Positions 1-11,085 are shown, numbered from the stretch's first letter. The stretch: DNA of 64,000 bases from Theropithecus gelada (GCF_003255815.1 NC_037672.1:107770686-107834685); one strand, 5' to 3'. Numbers and translations are program-made. The notes: generated by a model not told the origin, from the sequence alone.

Positions 1-54
1 CACCTTGGCCTCCCAAAGTGTTGGGATTACAGGCATGAGCCACCACAAGCAGCC
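1..54 (-). mobile_element. Alu, cut by the window edge
   Basis: Reverse complement of the Alu 5' end: cctcccaaagtgttggga, then the reversed Alu head ending at agcc. The rest lies outside the window. Confidence 0.9.
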
Positions 55-329
55 TCAATGCTGCTTTAAGTCAAATTAATAAATAAGTATCTCCGCTGGT
101 AATCTTAATGTTGACCTCACTTACATTGGCCTAGCTTTACCTAATACATAATATCACCCGTAATATATAATAACCATAATGCATATCTTCTTCTTAATTA
201 TGTGTTTTCTTTCCCTTGAGAATTCTTTTACTATGCGTTATGGAGAGAAAAAAATGGAAGTTTTTGTTTTGGGGGAAGTTAGAAATTACATATTACATAA
301 ATCTTATATTTTATATTACCTATTTATTT

Positions 330-465
330 ATTTTTAAATTTTTTTTGTAGAGATGGGATCTCACTTTGTTGCCTAGGCTGGTCTCAAACTCTTGGACTCA
401 AGCAATCCTCCTGCCTTCACCTCCCAAGGTGCTGGAGTTGCAGATGTGAGCCACTACACCTGGTC
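330..465 (-). mobile_element. Alu left-arm fragment
   Basis: A diverged single arm in antisense: a T-rich tail, gtagagatgggatctcac, then ccactacacctggtc at the end. The right arm is missing, so it is an old monomer or truncated copy. Confidence 0.8.
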
Positions 466-1565
466 TCATCTTCTATTTTAATTAAGGTTTTGCAAATGGC
501 AAGAAAACAGGGAAAGTGTTATAGAAAATAATGAATTACGTTTCCTAAAAATTAGGACCTAAGTATATAGAATATTGAAATAACATTGACCTCTTGTTCC
601 TCTCTATATCCCTTGACAGTGTGTCAGTCAGTATTTAGTAAAACACCCACCCAAACCATTGTGGGTATTTTAAGCAGAAAGAAATTGAATACAAAGAATT
701 GAGTCCTAAGAAAATTTTTGGAATGGCTGTGCAAAGGGCTTTAGGCTGAGTCTTTAAGAATGATTCCTGGAATATTACAGAATGGATCTGCTAACTCTGA
801 GCTATCTCTCAGGCTACCACTGGAGTGAGTGAGTCAAAAGTACACCACTACAGCTATGATATAGAAATGAGGACGCTAGAGTCAAATCACTGCCACTACT
901 GCTGCTGCCTCTGCCACAACTGCGTGTCAATACCCACAAAGCAGAAGAATAGACAAAAGGAAGCTGCAGCAGAAAAATCTGCTAACTATAAGAAAAGAGC
1001 CAAAAAGGGGAAGAAGATGGCCTCCAGCTGCCTTGCTCCTTCCAAATGCATCATGACTGCACCTAATAGACAGAACCTAATTTGCATCCAGGTTCTAGAT
1101 AGACAGGTCAATGTAGTTCTCACCTTTCCAGCCTAAAGTTTGTATAAAGGCACTCTAGAAGGAGAGCGGAACAGAACTGAAGAGGCCATTCTTCAGTATC
1201 TATCACAGACACTGTGTCACCATCCTAATCAATTGTATCTGTGTATTCCAAAATTACACATTGCCAGAAAAACAGGATGCAAGATACCCCACTCCCTTTG
1301 AGAAATAACTATTTTAAGCAAATCTATTCTGTTGAAGGCAGGGGAAATGCAAGTAGTGTTACCTGGCAACTTGGAATATCAGTTAAATGATTGAGCATAT
1401 AGTTTCCATCTATTCATAAACTGTGGCTACGCGATGCCAAATTTCCAACTGTTTAGTATTCCAAGGAAGGAAGAAAAGGAGTCTGACATGTGTAGGGCTT
1501 ATCTGATCTTAAAGGAAAGTATTTCAAAACCTGTGTTTCCTCCAAGTTTATTCATTCTCTCTCAC
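466..1565. other. Unrecognised stretch
   Basis: No gene or repeat family identified. A 103-codon frame at 825-1136 is Cys/His- and Lys-rich without recognisable domain order. It begins with a short GAGT reiteration and has no supporting splice or promoter signal, so I do not call it a gene. A degenerate old repeat could fill part of 600-1150, but I cannot name one. Confidence 0.5.

Positions 1566-1594
<29 letters not shown>
1566..1594. repeat. Poly-A tract of about 29 A
   Basis: Uninterrupted A run. No Alu, L1 or pseudogene body is visible immediately upstream, so it is an orphan homopolymer. It could be the tail of a retrocopy too diverged or too short to recognise. Confidence 0.9.
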
Positions 1595-1597
<3 letters not shown>

Positions 1598-1671
1598 TCC
1601 AGGAAGAAGTGCCCTGTGGCTTGCATCACATACAATTTGAAAACTCTGCAAATACTAAATAAAGTACTTCA

Positions 1672-2151
1672 GTAGGCTGAATAATGGCCACCCAAAGATA
1701 TCAGATCTTCCCCCATAGAGCCTGCAACCTTTATTTAAGGATTGTGAGACAGAGAGATTATCTTGGTTTATCTGAGTGGAACCTAAATGCAATCATATGT
1801 ATCCTTGCAACAGGGAGGCAGAGGGAGATTTAACACAGACACACAGAAGGGAAGGTGTTAAGAAGACAGAGCAGAGAGAGATTTGAAGGTGCTGGCCTTG
1901 ATGCCTGGAGTGATGTGGCCATAAGCTAGGGAATGCCAGCAACCACCAGAAGCTGGAGGAACCAACTGACAGATTGTCCTCTACAACCTCCGGAGGCAGT
2001 GAAGCTCTGCCAACACCTTGACTATGGCCCAGTGATACTAATCTTGGACTTCTGACCTCTAGATCTGTGAGAACATAAATTCACTATGTGTTCTTCTTAA
2101 AGCCATCAAGTTTATGGTCATTTGGTACAGCAGCCGCAGGAAACTAATACA
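1672..2151 (+). mobile_element. MaLR-type solo LTR (MLT1-like)
   Basis: Starts near taggctgaataatggcc and ends gcaggaaactaatac. The interior has the order typical of mammalian MLT1-class LTRs: a GA-rich block, then cagcaaccaccagaagctgg, then a cttggacttctgacctc block. The exact subfamily is from memory and uncertain. No internal region is attached, so it is a solo LTR. Confidence 0.7.
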
Positions 2152-2396
2152 AGTAACTGAAATATCAGCTCCACTGACATGTTGCCCTAAGACACCAGGG
2201 GAAATCATTCTCCCATAGTTTACCCTGCATTATTACAAGTCAACTAGTACAGTGCAGAATTTAAAAGTCAATTTAGAATCCAATAATGTTGATGGCAAAT
2301 TTGAGGACTTGATAACTCTAGTCCTTACAATCAATAGCCAAATGATTTCAGATCCAAAAGTAAACAAACCACAAAATATAAGATTAAGGTCAGAGA

Positions 2397-2687
2397 GGGC
2401 TGGGCATGGTGGCTTACACCTGTAATTCCAGCACTTTGGGAGGCCAAGGTGGGCGGATCACCTGAGGTCAGGGGTTTGAGACCAGCCAGGCCAACATGGC
2501 GAAACCCCGTCTCTACTAAAAATATAATAATTAGTCCAATGTGGTGGCAGGTGCCTGTAATCCCAGCTACCTGGGAGGCTGAGGCAGGAGAATCACCTAA
2601 CCTGGGAGGTAGAGTTGCAGTGAGCTGAGATCTTGCCACTGCACTCCAGCCTGGGCAACAGAGCAAGACTGTCTCAAAAAAAAAAAC
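2397..2687 (+). mobile_element. Full-length Alu with 11-bp target duplication
   Basis: Two arms, starting ctgggcatggtggctt and ending in an A-rich tail. Flanked by a perfect duplication, aaggtcagaga, at 2386-2396 and 2688-2698. Confidence 0.95.
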
Positions 2688-2699
2688 AAGGTCAGAGAA

Positions 2700-3367
2700 A
2701 GGATGACTTTTCAAGATCAAGAGGTGATTGCCTAGAAGCCCAGTTTGATGGAAGGGAGGGAGCTTGAGCTTTGAAGCTGGGAGCATTCTCAGTTTTACCC
2801 ACTTCCAAAAGTTGGGCCATGGGCAGTAACTTACCTCTCTGAACCTGAGCTTTCTCACCTGATTCAAGGTGGCAACAACGAAACTGGAAAAAGAGGCAGA
2901 AGTAAAGGGATGTACATTTGGATGGATGGAGTAAAATTAAAGGAGATATTTAGGATGAATGGCAGATTTCTGGCTAGAAAGCCTTGGAAACATGAACTGG
3001 AAGGGCTAGGAAGAGTCTCAGGTAGGCAGAATTGGGCAGGAAGAGAATGAGTTCAATTTTTGCCATATGGAATTTGGAGAGCCTACAGAGCATCCATCAG
3101 CAGGACATTCAGGATATGATAAGTTCATACAGTATAGGAATCAAATGAGAGATCCTGATTTCAGTCTTGATCATATAGGTAAAAGCAGATGTCATGGGAG
3201 GGAGAGAGGTACCCAAGGGCATGTGCACAATGTAAAAGATATTACTCTTTTCCTGACAGTGACCACAGTTTTAGCATTGATCTTATTCTAGGTGTTATAT
3301 AACACTAAGCCCATCCCAAAGGGGAAATAGTACTAGTCTAAATACAAAGTAATAAGCAAAAAATGGT
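2700..3367. other. Unrecognised, G/A-rich stretch
   Basis: Purine-rich text like the ancient interspersed repeats common in mammals, but I cannot assign a family. The 74-codon frame at 3067-3291 has no recognisable protein features. Confidence 0.4.
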
Positions 3368-3607
3368 GGCCAGGTGTGGTGGCTCATGCCTGTAATCCCA
3401 GCACTTTGGGAGGCCAAAGCGGGTGGATCGCCTGAGGTCAGGAGTTTGAGACCAGCCTGGCCAACATGGTGAAACCCCATCTCTAGTAAAAATACAAAAA
3501 AAAAATTAGCCAAACTTGGGAAGTAGAGGTTACAGTGAGCCGAGATCGCACCACTGCACTCCAGCCTGGGAGACAGAGGGAGACTCCATTTCAAAAAAAA
3601 AAAAAAA
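3368..3607 (+). mobile_element. Alu with internal deletion
   Basis: The head ggccaggtgtggtggctc and most of the left arm are present. The text then jumps from the middle A-rich region (attagcc) straight to the second half of the right arm (cttgggaagtagaggtt). About 60 bp is missing. Confidence 0.9.
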
Positions 3608-3830
3608 GGTTACATGAATATTTGTATAGCCATGTGATAAAATTTATGCTAGTCATTTAAAATAATTGTTTATGAAAACTTGTTGTAATAGAATAAAAAA
3701 GTGGTTGAATCATAATGTATGTCCATTATGCCATTCAATCCATCTATTAAGTTTCTTAAATTCCATCCTGTATATTGTCCATACTCAATATTTCCTACCT
3801 TCTTTTGTAGCTGTTGGTTGCTACTTCATG

Positions 3831-4017
3831 TTTCTTTTTTTTTGTTTTTGTTTTTTTAAAGGCAGCATCTCACTATGTTGCTCAGACTAGAGTACAGTGG
3901 CTATATTCCTAGGCACAATCATAGTTCATGGCAGCTTTGAACTCCCAGGCTCAAGTGATCTCCAACCTCAGCTTCCCAAGTAGCTGGGGCTATAGGCATG
4001 GGCTACCATGCCTGGCT
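3831..4017 (-). mobile_element. Old Alu fragment, right-arm type
   Basis: An antisense diverged arm behind a T-rich tail, ending ctaccatgcctggct. No second arm follows. Confidence 0.75.
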
Positions 4018-4234
4018 ACTGTTGCTTCATGCTTCTATTCTATTTATCTCTTCGATATTATTATACTTATTTTAATTTCTTGTTCTATTTGGCAAATTAA
4101 TTCTGTTTTCTAGCATATAAATTGTTCAGTTTATTGTCTTTCTCTCATAGTACTTCTAGTCCTCAAATATCTCTTTTTTCTCCTATTTCTTTGGGCTCCT
4201 CATGTCCCCAGATCTCAGCCTGTATCTTTCCATA

Positions 4235-4737
4235 CACAGACATACACACACACACATACACAGACACACACATACACATGCACAACATACACACATACAC
4301 GCACATAAACATACACACACATACACATGCACAACATACACACATACACGCACATAAACATACACACATATACACATACACACACATACACATATATACA
4401 CACATACACATGCACAACACACATACACGTGCATAAACATACACACATTCACACACAATACACATGCATACACACATATATACATATACACACATATGCA
4501 TACACACAGACACATACACACAGAGACACACATAGACACACATATACACACACATACACATATACACATACATATACACACACGTGTACACATACACACA
4601 TATACACATACACACAGACACATACACACAGACACATACACACACAGACACATGCACATACACACACACATAAACACACATATGCATACACATACACACA
4701 TACGCATACACATACACACATACACATACACATACAG
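4235..4737. repeat. Complex CA-rich array, about 500 bp
   Basis: A mosaic of CACA, CATACA, CACATG and CAGACA units. There is higher-order structure: a block starting acatgcacaacatacaca recurs 49 bp apart at 4276 and 4325, and a variant appears near 4408. The Thr/His-rich frames on + and Cys/Val-rich frames on - are by-products of the dinucleotide. Confidence 0.95.
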
Positions 4738-5190
4738 ACGGGTAAGCCTGCAGTTTATGTAGGGGGATGATTGAAGAGGAACGGAGAGCTTTGGATTTTA
4801 TAATCTGGTCCCTATCATTCCCTGCTTTAACCCCCAACCTGTCCCCCAGTAAAACTCTGAGCACCTCTCTTCCCAGGTTCTAATCTTTCGATGATTATCG
4901 ACCAACATTGAAACAGCTTCACCCATTGGGCTGGGGAGCAAAAGCAAAAGATGGTTAGGGGACTGCTCTTTCTCTTAGTCTCTTTTTTTCTTATTTTCCT
5001 CTCCTGATGTTTTGCTTCCCCAGGGCTGAAGCTTGTTTGGGACTGTTATTTTATGTATAAAACATGGAAACAAGATAATCAGTAATCTGCTAATTTTTGG
5101 AAGCTAAATCATCCTTGACTCTCCCCTGTCACTCTACTGCCCTGGGTAGGCAATATGTGATGCAAGGTACAGGTGGGGGGAAGAGCATAC
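4738..5190. other. Unrecognised stretch
   Basis: Mixed sequence downstream of the CA array. I see no gene or nameable repeat. Confidence 0.5.
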
Positions 5191-5194
5191 CAAT

Positions 5195-5390
5195 AAAAAT
5201 ATCACTTAATCTTCTCCAACCCTACAAAATCAATGTTAGCCCAGCTGTACAGACGAGAAAAGTGCAGGTGAGAGCACCTTGCTTAAGATCACTCTTGGCA
5301 GAGAGTGATGCAGCAGGAATTTAAACCTAGATAGCTCTGGTTCCAGGAGCTGTGCTTCTTCCACTCTACCACCTGCTCCCCGAACCTGGT
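5195..5390 (-). mobile_element. MIR fossil
   Basis: Antisense MIR-like order: ttaatcttctccaaccctac, then acagacgagaaaa, then aagatcactcttggcagag and cagcaggaatttaaacc. These match the reversed MIR core only loosely. Confidence 0.55.
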
Positions 5391-5626
5391 TCTCCAACAG
5401 AATCCTATCTCAGCCACAGGAGTCACTCCCTCCTCCATTCCTAAAGGGGAAATTCTGGATTCTGCCTCCATTTCTCCCTCTTCCTCATACACACGGCTAT
5501 TCAACAATAAAATCCTTTCTATCTAAGCTATCAGTTACAGATCTTGAGTCCATTTCCTCCTCCCACACCCTTGCCACTGAATTAGTTCATGCCTTTACCA
5601 TTTCACCATGGTCATAGTGTCCCAAC

Positions 5627-5772
5627 TCTTCCCTTCCTTTTTTCCTTCCTTCTTTACTTCTTTCCTTCCTTCCTTCCTTCCTCCCCTCCCCTCCCTCCCT
5701 CCCTTCCTCCTTCCCTCCCTCCCTCCCTCCCTTCTTTTTCCTTCTTTCCTTTCTTTTTTTCTTTCTTTCTTT
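5627..5772. repeat. Polypyrimidine tract (TTCC/CCCT/CTTT)n
   Basis: About 145 nt, almost all C and T on +: CTTCC units, then CCCTCC, then CTTT. It runs straight into the T-rich tail of the antisense Alu at 5773, so it probably grew from that Alu's poly-A tail. The Lys/Arg/Glu/Gly frames on - and Phe/Pro/Ser frames on + are artefacts. Confidence 0.92.
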
Positions 5773-5971
5773 TCTGAGACAGAATCTCTCTGTGTTGCCC
5801 AGGCTGCAGTGCAATAGTGCAATCACAACTCACTGCAGCCTCAACCTCCTGGGCTCCAGTGATTCTCCCACCTCAGCCTCCCAAGTGGCTGAGACTACAG
5901 GCATGTGCCACCAGGCCTTGCTAATTTTTTAAATTTTGTAGAGATAGGGTCTCACTATGTTGCCAAGGCTT
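5773..5971 (-). mobile_element. Alu, 5'-truncated
   Basis: An antisense right arm (gagacagaatctctctg onward) and part of the left arm. It breaks off after atgttgccaaggct, so the Alu head is missing. Confidence 0.88.
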
Positions 5972-6029
5972 CGAGGCTCAGCTTACTTTCAATGGTTCCC
6001 TGTTACTGAAAGTATAATGTTCACAACCT

Positions 6030-6440
6030 TAGCATGGCATTATTTGACCCCAAACCACCTCACCAGCTATGTGTCCCCCACACCCAGTGTTGTAATCATG
6101 CACTAAATTTTTTATTAATCTCCTACCCAAGAGACCTTCACAACTCCATGATTTTCTACATGCTATTCTTTCTGCATGAAATGAACTTCCTCTTCTCCAC
6201 TTGACACCACTCTGACTCATTCTTTGAGACTCAATGCAAACGTCACCTGTTTTGTGGTTTTTCCTGTTATCCCAGGCAACCCTAGATGCCTCTGTATGTA
6301 ACATGTACCAACCACAGGGTGCATATCAACTGGAATGTGAATTCCTCAAGAGTAATGTAGAAATATTATGGGCTTGCTATTCCCCAAATGATCTTCAAAG
6401 TGGGGTATGCAATACCTGTTTGGTGTCCATAAAGAGATTC
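6030..6440 (+). mobile_element. L2 (LINE-2) 3'-end fossil
   Basis: Resembles the L2 3' end: tctgcatgaaatgaacttcc, then gagactcaatgcaaacgtc, where L2 has a 'caaatgtcacctcctc'-type block. Highly diverged; family inferred. Confidence 0.5.
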
Positions 6441-6470
6441 TTAAAACTTTAATTTAAAAACTGTAACTTA

Positions 6471-6777
6471 GGCCAGGCATGGTGTCTCACGCCTGTAATC
6501 CCAGCATTTTGGGAGGCCGAGGTGGGCAGATCACCTGAAGTCAGTTGGAGATCAGTTTGGCCAACATGGCAAAACCCCGTCTCTGCTAAAAAACACAAAA
6601 ATTAGCCAGGTGTGGTGATGCACACCTATAGTCCCAGCTACTCGGGAGGCTGAGGCAGGAGAATCGCTTGAACCCAGGAGGTGCAGATTGCAGTGAGTCG
6701 AGATTCTGCCACTGCACTCCCGCCTGGGTGACAGAGTAAGACTCTGTCTCAAACAAACAAACAAATAAACAAAAAAT
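6471..6777 (+). mobile_element. Full-length Alu
   Basis: A two-armed Alu with a CAAA-type simple tail. Target duplication of 11 bp with one mismatch: actgtaactta at 6460-6470 and actgtaattta at 6778-6788. Confidence 0.95.
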
Positions 6778-6883
6778 ACTGTAATTTATATATTTCCTCA
6801 TTGTTATTAATTTTGACTTTTTAATGTTTTATAAAATGAACATAATATGTATCCTGTATATAACCTTTTAAAAAGAGACATAT

Positions 6884-7186
6884 GGCCAGGCGGAGTGGCT
6901 TACGCCTGTAATCCCAGCACTTTAGGAGGCCAAGATGGGCAAATCACAAGGTCATGAGTTCAAGACCAACCTGGTCAATATGGTGAAACCCATCTCTACC
7001 TAAAATACAAAAATTAGCTGGACATGGTGGCAGGCACCTGTAATCCCAGCTACTTGGGAGGCTGAGGCAGGAGAATCATTTAAACCCGGAAGGCGGACAT
7101 TGCAGTGAGCCAAGACCATGTCACTGCACTCCAGCCTGGCAACAGAATGAGACACACACAAAAAAAAGAAAGAAAGAGAGAGAGAC
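6884..7186 (+). mobile_element. Full-length Alu, inverted to its right neighbour
   Basis: A sense Alu with a decayed CACA/GAAA/GAGA tail, flanked by agacatat at 6876-6883 and 7187-7194. It lies only 34 bp from the antisense Alu at 7221, forming an inverted pair. Confidence 0.93.
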
Positions 7187-7220
7187 AGACATATACAGGG
7201 AGCGATGCTCACAATTTTTT

Positions 7221-7517
7221 TTAAAAAAATTTTCTGAGATAGGGTCTCTTTTTGTCACCCAGGCTGGAGTACAGTGGTATGATCTTGTCTCACTGCAGTC
7301 TTGACCTCCCAGGCTCAAGCAATCCTCCCCGCTTAGCCTCGAAAATAGCTGGGAGTACAAGCACATGCCACCACACCTGGCTAATTTTTCTATTTTTAGT
7401 AGAGACAAGGTTGCATCATGTTGCCTAGGCTGGTCTCAAACATCTGGACTCAAGCGATCCACCCGCCTTGGCCTCCCAAAGTGCTGGGATTACAGGAGTA
7501 AGCCACCATGCCCAGCC
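7221..7517 (-). mobile_element. Full-length old Alu (AluJ-like)
   Basis: Two antisense arms. The target duplication cacaattttttt occurs at 7210 onward and 7518 onward. The diverged arms suggest the J class. Confidence 0.92.
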
Positions 7518-7529
7518 CACAATTTTTTT

Positions 7530-7789
7530 TTTTTTTAACTGAAAGGAGTGCGCAATAAAATTTCAGCAACTACTAGCCTTGATTTATTTAGTAACACATT
7601 ACCCAGATGCAGCAGATGAAGTTCTTTATCTCCAAATAACCAACGTCTAGAACAGTTTTCCATACTTGGCAGATGCTCTGTGAATGTTAAATGAGTAAAT
7701 AAGAAATAAAGAATACAGACTTAATGTGCATGTTGTCATGGAAGTAACAAAACAGTGTTTTGGTTGAAATGGGCTTGAGTTGGAATCCT
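7530..7789. other. Unrecognised stretch
   Basis: AT-rich single-copy-looking sequence. No gene or repeat identified. Confidence 0.5.
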
Positions 7790-7970
7790 GCATTTCACAT
7801 TTCACTGGGTTGCGTCTTTGAGTGAGTCACCCACTTCTTTGAACATCAATTTCCTCATCTGTAAAATGAAGATAATACAGCAAGGTGGTTGTGAGGATTA
7901 AAAAACATAATGAATGCAAGCTGCTTAGCATAATGCTCCTCCACAGTGAGTACCCAGTAAACTGATGCTC
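7790..7970 (+). mobile_element. MIR element
   Basis: Carries the MIR core in sense orientation: gagtcacccacttctttg, then tttcctcatctgtaaaatg, then gttgtgaggattaaa and a decayed 3' part. Confidence 0.8.
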
Positions 7971-8586
7971 TGTTTGCAGTGCTAGATGGCAGTTAGTCCA
8001 TACCAGAAGGCCATAGTACTTGATAAGTCCACTTTTATTTCTACCAAAATCATTTTGTTTTACAATCATTCAAAGAAAGGGCCTATGTCCTTAAACATAG
8101 ATGAATTACATGGATAAAATATGGGTGATTTTTAAAGCCAGAGAAGAATTTTAGGAGGTCATAGTCATTCATGTACTTATTCATTCTGCCACATTGCAAG
8201 AAAGGATTGCTAGTTATTGCCAGAATTATTTCAAAACACCTCAGAAGAGAAACAAAATGAAGTTACTGTTCTTTAGGGCTTATACTTGTCATGTGCCTGA
8301 CTGTAATAGGCTGAGCTCACCTTGCTGAAGGATGTCATTGCTCCTGAGTGACTTACAGGTGGGAGGGAAGTGGTACACCTTGTCCAGGCATCATGGGAGG
8401 GGAATGCTCTGTGAGCAGAGAGTCATGATCTTCTATGACCTGCTAGAGCAAGGGTAGATCCAAAAAATTTCACAATATCAGGGAGGCTTAGAAAAACACA
8501 AATTATATTTGGCTGGCAAATTCTGAAGTGAGAAAAGAGCAACTGAGGGACTCGTTTAATAAAGTGTTACTCTGTGAAGCCCCTCT
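7971..8586. other. Unrecognised stretch
   Basis: Nothing recognisable on either strand. An 80-codon minus frame at 7827-8069 overlaps the MIR and is not a gene. Confidence 0.5.
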
Positions 8587-9333
8587 TGTGGCTGGAATTA
8601 TATCTCCCCAAAATTCATATGTTTAAATCCTAACTCCCATTACCTCAGAATGTGACTATTTGAAGATAAGGCTTTTAAAGAGGTAATTAAGGTAAAATGA
8701 GGTTGAAGTGATTTGGCTGTGTCCCCACCCAAATCTCATCTTGAATTGTAGCTCCCGCAATTCCCATGTTATGGGAGGGACCCAGTGGGAGGTAATTGAA
8801 TCATGGGGGCAGGACTTTTCTATACTGTTCTCATGATAGTGAATAAATCTCACAAGATCTGATGGTTTTATAAAGGAGACTTCCCCTGCACACGGTCTAT
8901 CTTACCTGCCGCCATGTAAGATGTGCCTTTCTCATCCTTGGCCTTCCACCATGATTGTGAGGCCTCCCCAGCCATGTGGAACTGTGAGTCCATTAAACCT
9001 CTTTTTCTTTATAAATTACCCAGTCTCAGGTATGCCTTTATTAGCAGCATGAGAAGTGACTAATACAGAGATCACCATGGTGGGCCCTAACATTCTGACC
9101 AGTGTCCTTATAAGAAGAGGCAATTAGGACATAGACACACAGAGAGAAGACCATGTAAAGGCAAGGGGAGAAGATGGCCACCTACAAGCCAAGACAAGAG
9201 GCCTCAGAAATCAACCCTGGTGACATCTTAATCTTTGACTTCCAGTCTTCAAAACTGTGAGGAAATATATTTATGTTGTTGAAGTCATCTAGTCTGTGAC
9301 ACTGTGTTACAGCAGCCCTAACAGATCAACACA
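8587..9333 (+). mobile_element. MLT1A-like solo LTR split by a younger LTR
   Basis: The outer LTR starts tgtggctggaattatatc and reads to about 8708. It resumes near 9068 (gtgggccctaacattctgac) and ends acagcagccctaacagatc. Its two halves join into one MLT1A-like LTR when the inner LTR at 8709-9067 is removed. Confidence 0.88.
8709..9067 (+). mobile_element. THE1/MST-type solo LTR, nested
   Basis: A 359-bp MaLR LTR: tgatttggctgtgtcc at the start, ctcatcttgaattgtagc, gccatgtggaactgtgag, and gactaataca at the end. It lies inside the MLT1A-like LTR, so it inserted later. I do not see a clean 5-bp target duplication. Confidence 0.9.
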
Positions 9334-9778
9334 ATTGCTATAGGACTGAATTTTCCCAGGCCCTCCCCAGATTTAATGCGAGGTTATATTGTAGGGGCCT
9401 GGGGCTTCCTAAGAAGATTCCGAGTGGTTAAGGAATGGTAGAGTCCCAATGAGAGTAAGACAGGAAAGACAAGCAAGGCCGAAAGATGAGCGAATTTAGA
9501 CTATGCAGGGAACGAAGGAGTAGGGGCAAGTGAGGGGTGGGGGCAAGTCTGCCTCTGTGGACTCTTCCTGAGTTAATGAAGAAACAGTCACACTGAATGC
9601 CCTCTGGGCCTCTGATTCACACATCAGTGCTGAATTTAGGTAGCTCCTCTTCTGGGAAGTCCTTCTTGATCCCCCAGTGCAGAAAAGCTTAGGTTTTAAA
9701 CTTTCCACTTCTATGGTGGTACCATCTGGGATCTGCTTCCCCAGTCTGCCTTTCAAGGGACTGCTCTCGGACACCACA
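9334..9778. other. Mostly unrecognised; possible L2 trace
   Basis: No gene. The stretch around 9640-9690 (tcttctgggaagtccttc) recalls the L2 3' end but is too short to call. Confidence 0.4.
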
Positions 9779-9794
9779 CTGGCAGTGGTGTTTA

Positions 9795-10086
9795 TTTATT
9801 TATTTAGAGATGGAGTCTCGCTCTGTCACCCAAGCTGGAGTGCAATGGCATCATCTCGGCTCACTGCAACCTCCACCTCCTGGGTTCAAGAGATTCTCCT
9901 GCCTCAGCCTCCCAAGTAGCTGAGCTACAGGCACCTGCCACCACAACTGGCTAATTTTTTTGTATTTTAGTAGAGACGGGGTTTCACCGTGTTGCCCAGG
10001 CTGGTCTTGAACTCCTGAGCTCAGGCAATCTACCTGCCTCAGCCTCCCAAAGTGCTGCAATTACAGGCGTGAACCACCGCATTCGG
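9795..10086 (-). mobile_element. Full-length Alu with 16-bp target duplication
   Basis: An antisense Alu with a TTTA-type tail. The duplication ctggcagtggtgttta is perfect at 9779-9794 and 10087-10102. Confidence 0.96.
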
Positions 10087-10169
10087 CTGGCAGTGGTGTT
10101 TACACCTGTACCGTCCTTACCTATGTTATATGATAATAAAACCTACAGGGCAATGTTGCTGATAAGGTT

Positions 10170-10330
10170 AAATTAGACACAGCATATAAAAGGTCTGGTG
10201 CATTGTCTATATTATTGTTATGCCTCCATATCTTTGCAAGTGCTGTTTTTCCAATTAGAAATTGGAATGCTTTCCCACCTTTTCTGCAAATTAAATATCT
10301 TCAAGTCTCAGCTCAAATGTCACCTACCCT
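10170..10330 (+). mobile_element. L2 3'-end fossil
   Basis: Contains attggaatgctttcccac and caagtctcagctcaaatg followed by tcacctaccc. This is the typical order of the L2 3' coding end and is better conserved than the copy near 6.2 kb. Confidence 0.7.
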
Positions 10331-10341
10331 ATATCAGAATT

Positions 10342-10359
10342 TGTGTGTGTGTGTGTGTT
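10342..10359. repeat. Short (GT)n microsatellite
   Basis: About nine GT units between the L2 and MIR fossils. Confidence 0.85.
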
Positions 10360-10384
10360 TTATTTTTATTTTTTAATTTAGCAA

Positions 10385-10560
10385 GTCTTACTATGTTCCT
10401 GGTGCTAGCCTAAGCACTTCAAAAATATTAGCTTATTTATTTCTCATGACGACCCTATGGGCTAGGTATTGCTATTGTTTTTATAAATGATAAAAGGATA
10501 AGTATTTTGCCCAGATCACCCAGCTGGTAAGTGGCAGATGCAGTCTTGTTAGCAAGAAGA
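10385..10560 (-). mobile_element. MIR element
   Basis: Antisense MIR: cttactatgttcctggtgc, then gcttatttatttctcatga, then cccagatcacccagctgg and taagtggcagatgcagtc. Confidence 0.82.
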
Positions 10561-10626
10561 ACTTACGAGAGGTACCTTTCCTCCATCTTTTAAAAAACAT
10601 TTTACTTAATAATCTTATGCCATTTA

Positions 10627-10782
10627 GGCCAGGTGTGGTGGCTCATGTCTGCAATTCCAGCACGTAGGGAGGCTGAGGCAAGAGGATTGCTTGAACTCAG
10701 GAGGTGGAGCTTGCAGTGAGCCAAGATTGTGCCACTGCACTCCAGCCTGGGCGACAGAGCAAGACTCCTTCTCAAAAAAAAG
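10627..10782 (+). mobile_element. Monomer-like Alu (about 155 bp)
   Basis: The Alu head through the aggctgaggcaag block is joined directly to the distal arm (gaactcaggaggtggag) and an A tail. Only one arm length is present: either a recombinant deletion or an old monomer. Confidence 0.85.
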
Positions 10783-10859
10783 ATAATCATTTCTTGAAGC
10801 AGACTACCTGTATCCTCATCTCAAATCCTCTCCTTACCAACTCCATGAGCATAGGAAGA

Positions 10860-11000
10860 TGCCTTACCCTTTTACTGCTTTTTATGTGTAAATTGGGACT
10901 ACTAACAGAACCCAGACCACGTGGTTGTTGTGACACTTAAATAAGATAATGTGTGCAAGGCACTAAACGCAACTCTGGGAAATAGTATACTATTGTTTTT
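10860..11000 (+). mobile_element. Probable MIR fossil
   Basis: Weak MIR-like series: gtgtaaattgggactacta, ggttgttgtgacacttaa, aagataatgtgtgcaaggc. Confidence 0.5.
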
Positions 11001-11085
11001 GTGGGTGTTTGACGAAACACTAACAGGAAGTGGAGCCATTCAAGTAAAGTCTGGTGCAAAGATCAGCCTTTGCACATACTTCTCT

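Noticed and set aside
825..1136. Cys/His-rich 103-codon frame as a small zinc-binding protein
   Set aside because: The Cys and His are not in a recognisable spacing, and part comes from a CTGCTGCC-like repeat. No gene context.
4163..4864. Long Cys/Val/Tyr-rich frames on the minus strand and Thr/His frames on +
   Set aside because: They are translations of the CA-rich array in every frame. The composition follows the dinucleotide.
5587..5826. Lys/Arg/Glu/Gly-rich minus frames resembling a charged protein
   Set aside because: Translation of the polypyrimidine tract on its purine strand.
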